Assembly: GCA_041477815.1 (NCBI GenBank)
Contig: JBGOUV010000238.1
Span: forward strand, 1-10,795
Source: JBGOUV01 sp041477815
GTDB taxonomy: Bacteria > Acidobacteriota > Terriglobia > Bryobacterales > JACQDG01
DNA: 10,795 nt
Direction of reading: 5' to 3'
A model generated the notes under the pieces. That model was not told the DNA's origin, made no database searches, and worked only from the letters and a program-made list of their open reading frames with translations. The position numbers were made by a program, and so were the translations under genes. Shown here in pieces: positions 1-6,166 of this stretch; positions within the stretch are counted from its first letter, which is position 1, and each line of letters begins with the position of its first letter.

Positions 1-753
1 CTTGTTTTTGACGATCTTCACCTTGGTGCGGCTGCCCACTACCTCTTCGCCGTCCTTGATGGCGTTGGTGCGGCGGATGTCGACCCGCACCGAGGAGTAG
101 AACTTCAGCGCCCGCCCACCGGTGGTAGTCTCCGGATTGCCGAACATCACCCCGATCTTTTCGCGGATCTGGTTGATGAAGATGAAACACGTGTTGGACT
201 TGCTCACGATGCCGGTGATCTTGCGCAGGGCCTGGGACATCAGGCGGGCCTGCAAGCCCATGTGGCTGTCGCCCATCTCGCCGTCGAGCTCGGCCTTGGG
301 CACCAGGGCTGCCACCGAGTCGATGACCAGGACGTCGATCGCTCCCGAGCGCACCAGCGCCTCGGCGATCTCCAGGGCCTGCTCGCCGTAGTCGGGTTGC
401 GAGACCAGCAGGTTATCCACATCCACCCCGAGTTTCTTGGCATAGAGCGGGTCCAAGGCGTGCTCGGCGTCGATGAAGGCGGCCGTACCGCCGCCTTTCT
501 GGGCCTGGGCGATGGTTTCCAGAGCCAGGGTGGTCTTGCCGGACGATTCGGGTCCGAAGATCTCGATCACGCGGCCGCGTGGAAATCCGCCCACTCCCAG
601 GGCCCAGTCGAGGGATACCGCCCCCGTAGCAATCACCGACACCGGTTGCACGGCGTCCTTCGACCCAAGGCGCAGAACCGAGCCTTTGCCGAACTGCTTC
701 TCAATCTGCCCTAGCGCCAATTCCAGCGCGCGGGCGCGTTCCCGGTCATCCAT
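1..753 (-). CDS. recA: RecA recombinase, C-terminal part missing at window edge
   Basis: RecA is the ATP-dependent DNA strand-exchange protein of homologous recombination and the co-protease that triggers LexA cleavage in the SOS response. The minus strand is open from an ATG at 753 to base 1, giving 251 codons. The family is usually about 350 residues, so the C-terminal domain lies outside. Seen in the translation: N-terminal helix MDDRERARALELALGQIEKQ; Walker A GPESSGKTT at residues 67-75; the Walker B strand within IDVLVIDSVAALVPKAEL; the DNA-binding L2 region around FINQIREKIGVMFGNPETTT; and the end at VKIVKNK, where E. coli RecA also has KNK. The start is fixed by an AAAGGAG Shine-Dalgarno at 760-766, six bases upstream. 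It is the last gene of the rluD-VWA-recA run but appears to have its own promoter. No recX or lexA is visible and I saw no convincing SOS box upstream. Identification is essentially certain. Confidence 0.98.
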   Translation of the reverse strand, partial: MDDRERARALELALGQIEKQFGKGSVLRLGSKDAVQPVSVIATGAVSLDWALGVGGFPRGRVIEIFGPESSGKTTLALETIAQAQKGGGTAAFIDAEHALDPLYAKKLGVDVDNLLVSQPDYGEQALEIAEALVRSGAIDVLVIDSVAALVPKAELDGEMGDSHMGLQARLMSQALRKITGIVSKSNTCFIFINQIREKIGVMFGNPETTTGGRALKFYSSVRVDIRRTNAIKDGEEVVGSRTKVKIVKNK

Positions 754-778
754 GAGGTGCTCCTTTGGTTCGACCCCC

Positions 779-807
779 ATTCTAGCAGAGGCGAATAAAA
801 AGCGAAA
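779..807 (-). promoter_or_regulatory. Putative recA promoter (extended -10)
   Basis: Reading the minus strand, TAGAAT at 784-779 is preceded by TGC at 787-785, giving an extended -10 (TGCTAGAAT). A weak -35-like TTTCGC lies at 807-802, 17 bases upstream. Transcription would begin near 772, giving a leader of about 19 nt that contains the AAAGGAG ribosome-binding site. No palindromic LexA operator was recognised here. This is a sequence-pattern call only. Confidence 0.45.
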
Positions 808-816
808 GAGGAAAGT

Positions 817-1737
817 TTACCGCGAAGGGGCGAAGTAGCCCCTACGGGCCCTCACGCGCACGTCCTTCGCGGTAGTCTTGATTTCCACTTCGTGGAAGCG
901 CCCGTCGGCCACGAACGGACTAGGGGCGTACAGCAGGAAATACTGGTGCCGCAGCTCGTTGGCGATGTTCTCGAACGACTGGCCCAAGTCCTCCGCCCGG
1001 AAGGGGTGCAGGCTGAGGCCGCCGGTCTGTTCGCTGTAGCGTTGCAGGACCCGGTCGCCGTCCAGTTGCATACCGCTGCGGTTGGTCGAGATGGTGAAGA
1101 TCACGGCCTCGGCGCGGTGGCACATCTCCAGGGCCTGCTCGCGGCTGACCCGGCTCTGGTTGTCGTCGCCGTCGCTCAGGATGACCAGGGCGCGGCGGAA
1201 CTGCTCGGGCGGCGAATCTTCGGGGAGCTTGTCGCGACAGGCGAAGTAGACGGCGTCGTAGAACGCGGTGCCACCGCCGGCCCGCAGGCTCCGGACCCCC
1301 TTGGCCAGCCGTTCCATATCCCGGGTGAAGTCGACCACCAATTCGGCGGCGGTGTCGAAGCTGACCAGAAAGGCCTTGTCGTTATTCTCGCGCAGCACCC
1401 CTTTGACGAACTCGACGGCCGCCTCCTGCTCGAAGCGCATGCGGTCGCGGATGCTGTTGGAGGTATCGATCAGGATCCCGATACGCAGCGGCAGGTTGCT
1501 CTCGCGGTTGAAGGCCAGAATGTGCTGCGGCTTGCGGTTGTCGAAGACTTTGAACTCGTTCTGGGCCAGGTCGGTGAGGAAGCGGCCCTTCTTATCGGTG
1601 ACCGTAAACAGCAAGGGCACACGCGGCACTTCGACGACGATCTTGGCATCGGGGCCGGTGGCCGGCGGGGCGGGCCGTTGGGGCGCCTGGGCCGGCGCCG
1701 GGACCCAGCACAGAAAGAAGAGCAGGACTGCCTTCAT
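817..1737 (-). CDS. Secreted VWA-domain protein of the acidobacterial VWFA-related family
   Basis: A 306-residue protein. Residues 1-18 (MKAVLLFFLCWVPAPAQA) look like a Sec signal peptide with an Ala-Gln-Ala cleavage site. The Cys at position 10 follows Leu rather than Gly/Ala/Ser, so a lipoprotein is unlikely. After a Pro-rich linker comes a beta-rich segment (about 32-80, with VTDKKGRFLTDL and FKVFDNRKPQ) typical of this family. The VWA fold (about 83-270) has a complete metal-ion-dependent adhesion site: D91-T-S93-N-S95, T157 in GGGTAFYDA and D189 in LSDGDDN. The C-terminus RARRGYFAPSR is also family-like. The architecture matches the 'VWFA-related Acidobacterial domain' group (TIGR03436 by memory), whose function is unknown; binding of proteins outside the membrane is a guess. 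It starts 18 bases after the rluD stop and ends 63 bases before recA. No Shine-Dalgarno is visible before the ATG. Confidence 0.9.
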   Translation of the reverse strand: MKAVLLFFLCWVPAPAQAPQRPAPPATGPDAKIVVEVPRVPLLFTVTDKKGRFLTDLAQNEFKVFDNRKPQHILAFNRESNLPLRIGILIDTSNSIRDRMRFEQEAAVEFVKGVLRENNDKAFLVSFDTAAELVVDFTRDMERLAKGVRSLRAGGGTAFYDAVYFACRDKLPEDSPPEQFRRALVILSDGDDNQSRVSREQALEMCHRAEAVIFTISTNRSGMQLDGDRVLQRYSEQTGGLSLHPFRAEDLGQSFENIANELRHQYFLLYAPSPFVADGRFHEVEIKTTAKDVRVRARRGYFAPSR

Positions 1738-1754
1738 GCGGATAGTTCGCAGAC

Positions 1755-1763
1755 ATTATAGCA
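1755..1763 (-). promoter_or_regulatory. Perfect extended -10 for the VWA gene, overlapping the rluD stop codon
   Basis: On the minus strand the sequence TGCTATAAT (1763-1755) is a consensus extended -10 element. The rluD stop codon TAA (1758-1756) lies inside its TATAAT. Transcription would start near 1748, leaving a leader of about 10 nt without a ribosome-binding site before the ATG at 1737. The -35 position falls in the G/C repeat and does not resemble TTGACA, which an extended -10 may tolerate. Confidence 0.55.
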
Positions 1764-2706
1764 GGGGGTCGGGGGCCGGGGGTCGGGGGTCGGGGCAGAA
1801 ATCGTGGCGGCCGAGGAATTCATTTAGCTCTGGGGGCAGGGGGGCCGATACGGTCACCGGCTCTCCCGTACCCGGATGGCTGAACGTGATCTCCCGGGCG
1901 TGCAGAAAGAACCGCCCCAACTCGGGTTGCCGCGGCGCTCCATAAAGCGTGTCGCCCACCACCGGATGACCGATGGTGGCCAGATGCACCCGGATCTGGT
2001 GGGTGCGGCCGGTGCCCAGGCGGACCTCGAGCAGCGTGTACCCCGGCCGCTCCGACACCACCCGGAACTCGGTGAGCGCGGCGCGACCCTCGCCGGCGCG
2101 GGCAGTCATCTTGACGCGGTGGTGGCGATCGCGGCGGATGGGCATAACGAGGCGGGTCCAGCCCGTCGGGGCGGGCCGAAAATTCCCTTGGACCAGGGCC
2201 ACGTAGGTCTTGCGCACCTGGCGGCCGGCGAACTGGCGGGCCAGCGCCAGATGTGCGGCGTCGGTCTTGGCCACCAGGATCACGCCGCTGGTGAGCCGGT
2301 CCAGCCGGTGCACGATTCCGGGACGCAGCGGACCGCCTACCCCCGAGAGCCGGCCGAAGTGATGCAGCAGGGCGTTGACCAGAGTGCCTTCCCGGCGGCC
2401 GGCCCCGGCGTGGACGGTCATGCCGGCCGGTTTGTCGAGGGCCACCAGGTCGGCGTCTTCATAGAGAATCTGCAGGGGGAGGTCCTCGGGGAAGGCGGCC
2501 GCCAAAGCGGGGCGATCCTCCGGTGTGACCTCGATCCGCTCGCCGCCCCGCAGCCGCGACGACGCCTTCGCCGGCCCGCCCTCCACCTGCACCCGCCCGC
2601 CTTCGATCCACTGCTGGATCCGCGCCCGGCTGTAGCCCACCAGCTTGCGGGTGAGGAACTGGTCCAGCCTCCTCCCGGCATCCTCTTTGGTCGCTGCGAG
2701 TGTCAC
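1756..2706 (-). CDS. rluD: RluD-type 23S rRNA pseudouridine synthase
   Basis: RluA/RluC/RluD enzymes isomerise specific uridines of rRNA to pseudouridine; RluD acts on helix 69 of 23S rRNA. Seen: an N-terminal S4 RNA-binding domain (RRLDQFLTRKLVGYSRARIQQW), the catalytic motif HRLDRLTSG with Asp136, and the late-domain motif GRTHQIRVHL. The chosen GTG start at 2706 gives 316 residues and puts the catalytic Asp at 136, near the E. coli RluD position (139). The frame stays open far upstream into galU, but that part is antisense shadow. An alternative GTG is at 2742. Neither start has a good ribosome-binding site, and a -10-like box suggests leaderless initiation at 2706. The tail (about 17 residues, CPDPRPPAPDPLL at the end) is encoded by the G/C tandem array and looks added. 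RluD versus RluC specificity cannot be proven from the sequence. Confidence 0.9.
   Translation of the reverse strand: MTLAATKEDAGRRLDQFLTRKLVGYSRARIQQWIEGGRVQVEGGPAKASSRLRGGERIEVTPEDRPALAAAFPEDLPLQILYEDADLVALDKPAGMTVHAGAGRREGTLVNALLHHFGRLSGVGGPLRPGIVHRLDRLTSGVILVAKTDAAHLALARQFAGRQVRKTYVALVQGNFRPAPTGWTRLVMPIRRDRHHRVKMTARAGEGRAALTEFRVVSERPGYTLLEVRLGTGRTHQIRVHLATIGHPVVGDTLYGAPRQPELGRFFLHAREITFSHPGTGEPVTVSAPLPPELNEFLGRHDFCPDPRPPAPDPLL
1764..1795. repeat. 7-nt tandem array (GGGGGTC)n, G-quadruplex motif
   Basis: On the plus strand there are four consecutive 7-nt units: GGGGGTC (1764-1770), GGGGGCC (1771-1777), GGGGGTC (1778-1784) and GGGGGTC (1785-1791), followed by GGGG. This gives five G-tracts separated by 2-nt loops, a textbook G-quadruplex motif on the plus strand, which is the template strand of rluD. 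The array lies inside the 3' end of the rluD reading frame, where it encodes the Pro/Asp-rich tail, and directly abuts the VWA-gene -10 element. Confidence 0.9.
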
Positions 2707-2709
2707 TAA

Positions 2710-2719
2710 TGTTACGATA
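2710..2719. promoter_or_regulatory. Overlapping divergent -10 elements for rluD and galU
   Basis: The two genes diverge with 36 bases between their chosen starts. Plus strand: TGTTACGAT (2710-2718) is a TGn-extended -10 for galU, with transcription expected near 2725 and an 18-nt leader containing the ribosome-binding site. Minus strand: TATCGT (2719-2714) uses the same base pairs as a -10 for rluD, with transcription expected near 2707, right at the GTG. Each hexamer matches consensus at 4 of 6 positions and no strong -35 is visible. Confidence 0.35.
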
Positions 2720-2728
2720 GAGCTTTCC

Positions 2729-2734
2729 GGGAGA
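2729..2734 (+). promoter_or_regulatory. galU ribosome-binding site
   Basis: GGGAGA lies 8 bases before the GTG at 2743 and decides that start. There is no in-frame ATG nearby that would keep the conserved N-terminal strand (IESAIIPVAGLGTR). Confidence 0.7.
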
Positions 2735-2742
2735 TTCGTCAC

Positions 2743-3627
2743 GTGATCGAGAGCGCGATTATCCCGGTCGCCGGGCTGGGCACCCGACTGTTGCCGGCGA
2801 CCAAGTCCCAACCCAAAGAGATGCTGCCGGTGGCCCAGAAGCCCATCGTGCAGTACGTGGTGGAGGAGTTGGTGGCGGCGGGCATCAACCGGATCCTGTT
2901 CGTCACCGGCCGGGGCAAGAGTTCCATCGAGAACCACTTCGATCACGATCCCGAGCTCTGCCGCCAGCTTTCCCTGCACGAGAAAGATGGTCTGTTGCGC
3001 ACCCTGGACTTCGAGCAGTTGCCCGTGCATTACTTGTACACCCGCCAGCGGCAGCAGAAGGGACTGGGCGACGCCATTCTGTGCGGCGAGAATTTCGCCG
3101 GCCAGGAGCCCTTCCTGGTGGCCCTGGGGGACTCCATCATCGGGTTGAACGGGCAATCCACCATCAGCCGTCGTATGTCCGAATTGTATGCGGCCGAGCG
3201 CCCCGCCGCCATCATCGCCGTGGAGGAGGTGTCGCGGGAGCTGACCGCTCTCTACGGCGTGGTCGACCCGGACTCGGGCGGCGCCGTGTTCGGCATCCGC
3301 GACCTGGTCGAGAAACCCTCCCCCGACCGCGCCCCCAGCAACCTGGCCATTGCCGGCCGCTACATCTTTTCACCCCAGATCTTTCCCATGATCCGCGCGG
3401 TCGAGCCGGACGGCCGGGGAGAGATCCAGCTTACCGACGCCATCCGGATGCTGGCCCGCGCCGGCCGGCGCATCCTGGGGGTGAAGCTGGACCCCTCCGA
3501 GCGCCGCTACGACATAGGCAATTTCCGCAGCTACTTCGAGACCTTCGTAGAATTCGCACTGGCCGACCCCGACCACGGCTCCGATCTCCGCCAGGTATTA
3601 CAACGCCTGGTGGCCAGTGGCCAGTGA
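2743..3627 (+). CDS. galU: UTP-glucose-1-phosphate uridylyltransferase
   Basis: GalU makes UDP-glucose from UTP and glucose-1-phosphate in the cytoplasm, feeding cell-envelope polysaccharide, trehalose and galactose pathways. The protein is 294 residues, close to the usual 290-302. Seen: the nucleotide-binding signature GLGTRLLPATKSQPKEMLPV near the N-terminus (residues 11-30), QKPIVQYVVEELVAAG, QKGLGDAI, the metal-binding ALGDSII, the substrate loop VEKPSPDRAPSNLAIAGRYIF, and GEIQLTDAI. The GTG start is supported by the ribosome-binding site at 2729-2734. The last codons (VASGQ and the TGA) fall inside a 7-nt repeat array, so the extreme C-terminus may be recently altered. It diverges from rluD, and the hybrid kinase follows 131 bases downstream on the same strand. 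Confidence 0.97.
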   Translation: MIESAIIPVAGLGTRLLPATKSQPKEMLPVAQKPIVQYVVEELVAAGINRILFVTGRGKSSIENHFDHDPELCRQLSLHEKDGLLRTLDFEQLPVHYLYTRQRQQKGLGDAILCGENFAGQEPFLVALGDSIIGLNGQSTISRRMSELYAAERPAAIIAVEEVSRELTALYGVVDPDSGGAVFGIRDLVEKPSPDRAPSNLAIAGRYIFSPQIFPMIRAVEPDGRGEIQLTDAIRMLARAGRRILGVKLDPSERRYDIGNFRSYFETFVEFALADPDHGSDLRQVLQRLVASGQ

Positions 3628-3695
3628 CCAGTAGCCGGCGACGCGTGTGTAGTGGTGTGTTTTGCCGGCCAGTGCCCACTGACCACTGACCACTG
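3611..3695. repeat. Inverted pair of 7-nt tandem arrays spanning the galU stop codon
   Basis: The left array has TGGCCAG (3611-3617), TGGCCAG (3618-3624) and TGACCAG (3625-3631); the TGA of the third unit is the galU stop. The right array has TGCCCAC (3673-3679), TGACCAC (3680-3686) and TGACCAC (3687-3693). The arrays are inverted copies: the 18-nt arm 3615-3632 pairs with 3678-3695 at 16 of 18 positions. Inside the 45-nt loop, GCCGGC at 3634-3639 can pair with GCCGGC at 3664-3669. There is no T-run after the right arm, so this is not a standard intrinsic terminator. The rest of the galU-kinase gap (3696-3740) shows nothing recognisable beyond C-rich sequence. Confidence 0.85.
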
Positions 3696-3746
3696 ATTCT
3701 TCGCCGGCCACTGCCCTAAACCCCCGCCCCTGCCCTGCCGATGTCC

Positions 3747-3755
3747 AGGGAGAGG
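3747..3755 (+). promoter_or_regulatory. Ribosome-binding site fixing the kinase start at 3759
   Basis: The purine-rich AGGGAGAGG ends 3 bases before the ATG at 3759, with its GGAG core 6 bases away. It lies downstream of the in-frame ATG at 3741, which has only C-rich sequence before it, so the 3759 start is preferred. Confidence 0.7.
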
Positions 3756-3758
3756 CAT

Positions 3759-6158
3759 ATGACTACTCCAGTGATTCTGGTGGTCGAGGACAACCCGATC
3801 ACGCGTAAGTCGGTTACGGTGGCGCTCCAGGAGGAGGGCTACCGGGTAATGGAAGCGCCGGACGGGCGGACGGCCCTGGCGCAAACCCAAAGTGAGCGGC
3901 CCCATCTGGTCCTCCAGGGTCTGGTGCTGCCGGATATAGATGGTTACGATCTGGTGCGGCGGTTGCGAGGGGTGCTGGGCAGTGACGTGCCCATTCTGGC
4001 GTTTGCCGGCTCGCCGGAGCGGCGTGACGTCCGGGGGAGCCCCGAGACGGGATTCCATGGGTATCTGTACAAGCCGGTGCGGCCGGCGGCGCTGGTCGAA
4101 ACGGTGCAGACTTACCTGGCCTCTCCCGGCCAGACTCCAGTCGAGCCGGGGGCCGGCGCCCGGGTCCTGCTGGCCCATCATGACGACATCCAGCGGGAGG
4201 GGCAGAAGGCGTGTCTGGAGCAGGCCGGCTTCAAAGTACAGACGGCCCCCGACGGCCAGCGGGCGCTCGAAGGGGCTCGCCGGTGGGCGCCCCAAGCCGT
4301 GGTGAGCGACATGTTGATGCCGGGGCTGGACGGGTTTCAACTCTGCGCCGCCCTCCGCCAGGACCCGCAGTTGGCGTCCCTGCCGGTGGTGCTGGTGTCG
4401 GCCGCGACGAGCACAGCCGAGGAAGAACGGCTGGCTGCGCTGGTGAGGGCCAGCGCGGTGGTGCCGGCCACGCCTGACTGCCGGCCCCTCATTGCTGCCC
4501 TCGTGCAGAAACTGGAGGAGCAAGCCCGGCTGCCGCCAGCCCCATTTTCCGAAACCTACAGCTTGCGCCTGGGCCGCCGTCTGGAGCACCAACTGACCCT
4601 CAATGACAACAATGGCTCGGTGCACCGGCTCGAACTGCGGGAAGCCGAGCTGGCCATCCTGGCCAGCTTCACCGACATGCTCCAGCGCAGCCCTTCGGTC
4701 GATGCCCTGCTGGACGAGCTGCTCTACCGCTTCCTGGACGCCAGCGGCGTATCCTACGGCCTGGCCTACGTGATGGAGCCCGAGGGGCAGTTATCGTTGC
4801 GGGCCCGGCTGGGCTACTCGGAGACGGCCCGTCTCGACCTGGAGACCTTCTTTGGACAGGACGGCTTCCTGCGCCGGGTCGTGGAAGAAGGCGAGTCGGT
4901 GGTGGCGCCTTCGCCCCACACCCCGGTCCCGGCGGAACTGCTGGAGCGGGTGGGAGCCCGATCCATAGTGTTCGTTCCTTTGGGCGCTGGCCAGGGGCGG
5001 CGGGTCCTGTTGCTGATGGTTTCGCCCGACCGAGAGCTGAGCCAGGACTGGGCCGCCTTCGCCCAAGCGGTGCGCAGTCAGCTTGGTCTGGCCCTCCAGC
5101 TGGCCGGAGTTCAAGCCGAAGTGCGCGAGAGCTGCGACCGTCTGGGCCGCGTCGTAGAGAACCTGGTCGAAGGGGTCCTCATTGTCGACCCGCAGGGCCG
5201 TCCCACTCTGGTCAACGCCGCCGCGCGGGAATTCGCGGAGGCGCCGCCACCCGAGCTGGCCGCTCTCTGGCGGAGCGTGTTCAACACCGGCCAGCCGGTC
5301 CGCGACCGGGAATTGGAGATTCGAACCCCGCAGGGCGGCTGCCGGATTGTCTTGGTCAATTGCACCCCGCTGCCCGACGCCTCCGGGGCCACCGGCGCGG
5401 TGGAGACCTCTCTCTGGGACATTACCTCCCACCGGCGCCAGGTGGAAGAGCTGGCCCGCTCCAACGCCGAGTTGAACCGCTTCGCCTGGGTGGTGGCCCA
5501 CGATCTAAAGGAGCCGCTGCGTACGGTGGCCGGCATGAGCCAATCGCTGACCCGGCGCTGCCGCGGCCTGCTAGACCAGGAGGCTGCGGGTCTGCTCGAT
5601 CGCGTGACTGCCGCTGCCGGCCGCATGCAACGCCTGATTGACGATTTGCTGACCTGGGCTCGCGTCGGCTTCCAGAGCGACGAGCCGGCCGCCGTCTCCA
5701 GCGAGGAGGTCTTCCAGGCGGCGCTGGCCAACCTGCAGGCGGCCATCGAAGAGAGCGGCGCCCAGGTGGTTCACGATCCCCTGCCCAGCGTGCGCGGTAA
5801 CGCCGTCGAGCTGGGTCAGGTGTTTCAAAACCTCCTCGCCAACGCCTTCAAGTTCCATGGCCCCGAGCCCCCTCGGGTGGAGGTCCGGGCCGAGCCGGGC
5901 GCGGAGCAGTGGACCTTTTCGGTGCGCGACAACGGTATCGGGATCGCCCCCCAGGACGCCCCCCGCGTCTTCCAGGTCTTCGAGCGCCTGCACAGCCGCG
6001 AGCGCTACGAGGGTACGGGCATCGGCTTGGCCGTTTGCAAGAAGATTGTCGAGCGCCATGGCGGCCGCATCTGGGTCGAGTCCCAACTCGGTCAGGGGTC
6101 GACCTTTCGGTTCACCGTGCCGGCGGTGGGAAACGGGAGGCCCGGGCCGGCGCTATAA
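3759..6158 (+). CDS. Soluble hybrid sensor histidine kinase: REC-REC-(GAF-like)-PAS-HisKA-HATPase
   Basis: A 799-residue protein from the ATG at 3759 (805 from the ATG at 3741). No membrane segment is seen, so it is probably cytoplasmic. Domains: receiver 1 (about 4-121), receiver 2 (about 134-252), a GAF-like sensory stretch (about 290-450, low certainty), PAS (about 460-557), HisKA with phospho-His581 in VAHDLKEPLRTV, and an ATPase with N691/N695 (FQNLLANAFKF), DNGIG at 724-728 and GTGIG at 752-756. All kinase motifs are intact. Receiver 1 keeps E10/D11 and K105 (YKP) but has G54 in place of the phospho-Asp (PHLVLQGLVLPDIDG) and A83 where Thr/Ser is usual. Receiver 2 keeps D184 (VVSDMLMPGLDG) and S214 but has H140/H141 for the acidic pair and A237 for the Lys. 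No partner regulator is adjacent. Its TAA stop lies inside the TATAAT ahead of aconitase. Signal and target are unknown. Confidence 0.92.
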   Translation: MTTPVILVVEDNPITRKSVTVALQEEGYRVMEAPDGRTALAQTQSERPHLVLQGLVLPDIDGYDLVRRLRGVLGSDVPILAFAGSPERRDVRGSPETGFHGYLYKPVRPAALVETVQTYLASPGQTPVEPGAGARVLLAHHDDIQREGQKACLEQAGFKVQTAPDGQRALEGARRWAPQAVVSDMLMPGLDGFQLCAALRQDPQLASLPVVLVSAATSTAEEERLAALVRASAVVPATPDCRPLIAALVQKLEEQARLPPAPFSETYSLRLGRRLEHQLTLNDNNGSVHRLELREAELAILASFTDMLQRSPSVDALLDELLYRFLDASGVSYGLAYVMEPEGQLSLRARLGYSETARLDLETFFGQDGFLRRVVEEGESVVAPSPHTPVPAELLERVGARSIVFVPLGAGQGRRVLLLMVSPDRELSQDWAAFAQAVRSQLGLALQLAGVQAEVRESCDRLGRVVENLVEGVLIVDPQGRPTLVNAAAREFAEAPPPELAALWRSVFNTGQPVRDRELEIRTPQGGCRIVLVNCTPLPDASGATGAVETSLWDITSHRRQVEELARSNAELNRFAWVVAHDLKEPLRTVAGMSQSLTRRCRGLLDQEAAGLLDRVTAAAGRMQRLIDDLLTWARVGFQSDEPAAVSSEEVFQAALANLQAAIEESGAQVVHDPLPSVRGNAVELGQVFQNLLANAFKFHGPEPPRVEVRAEPGAEQWTFSVRDNGIGIAPQDAPRVFQVFERLHSRERYEGTGIGLAVCKKIVERHGGRIWVESQLGQGSTFRFTVPAVGNGRPGPAL

Positions 6159-6159
6159 T
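6154..6159 (+). promoter_or_regulatory. Perfect TATAAT -10 directly before aconitase, containing the kinase stop
   Basis: TATAAT at 6154-6159 contains the kinase stop codon TAA (6156-6158). At normal -10 geometry transcription would start at about 6166-6167, the first base of the aconitase ATG, giving a leaderless mRNA. The purine-rich AGGAG at 6160-6164 is only 2 bases from the ATG, too close for a standard Shine-Dalgarno. No convincing -35 is seen around 6130-6136, so read-through from the kinase gene remains possible. Confidence 0.4.
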
Positions 6160-6166
6160 AGGAGTG

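Noticed and set aside
754..816. LexA/SOS box upstream of recA
   Set aside because: Only a lone CGAAC half-site-like string is present; there is no paired palindrome of the E. coli or Gram-positive type.
892..1761. 289-codon plus-strand open frame antisense to the VWA gene
   Set aside because: It lies opposite a gene with a complete VWA fold and signal peptide. Its translation has no recognisable motif and reflects GC-rich third-position bias.
1876..2709. 277-codon plus-strand open frame antisense to rluD
   Set aside because: Low-complexity translation opposite a well-conserved pseudouridine synthase; no family features.
2707..3156. Upstream extension of the rluD frame (about 150 codons) into galU
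   Set aside because: It is antisense to galU and would precede the S4 domain, where the family has no such extension. The catalytic Asp position fits the GTG at 2706.
3611..3695. Possible CRISPR fragment
   Set aside because: Units are only 7 nt with no spacers and are arranged as an inverted pair; no cas genes nearby.
3531..4625. 364-codon minus-strand open frame opposite the start of the hybrid kinase
   Set aside because: It spans the galU end, the intergenic repeat and both receiver domains on the opposite strand; its translation is rich in His/Arg/Gln/Pro with no domain.
5909..6166. Upstream extension of the aconitase frame
   Set aside because: It overlaps the kinase ATPase domain in another frame and yields Arg/Pro-rich sequence; the conserved aconitase N-terminus begins just after 6167.
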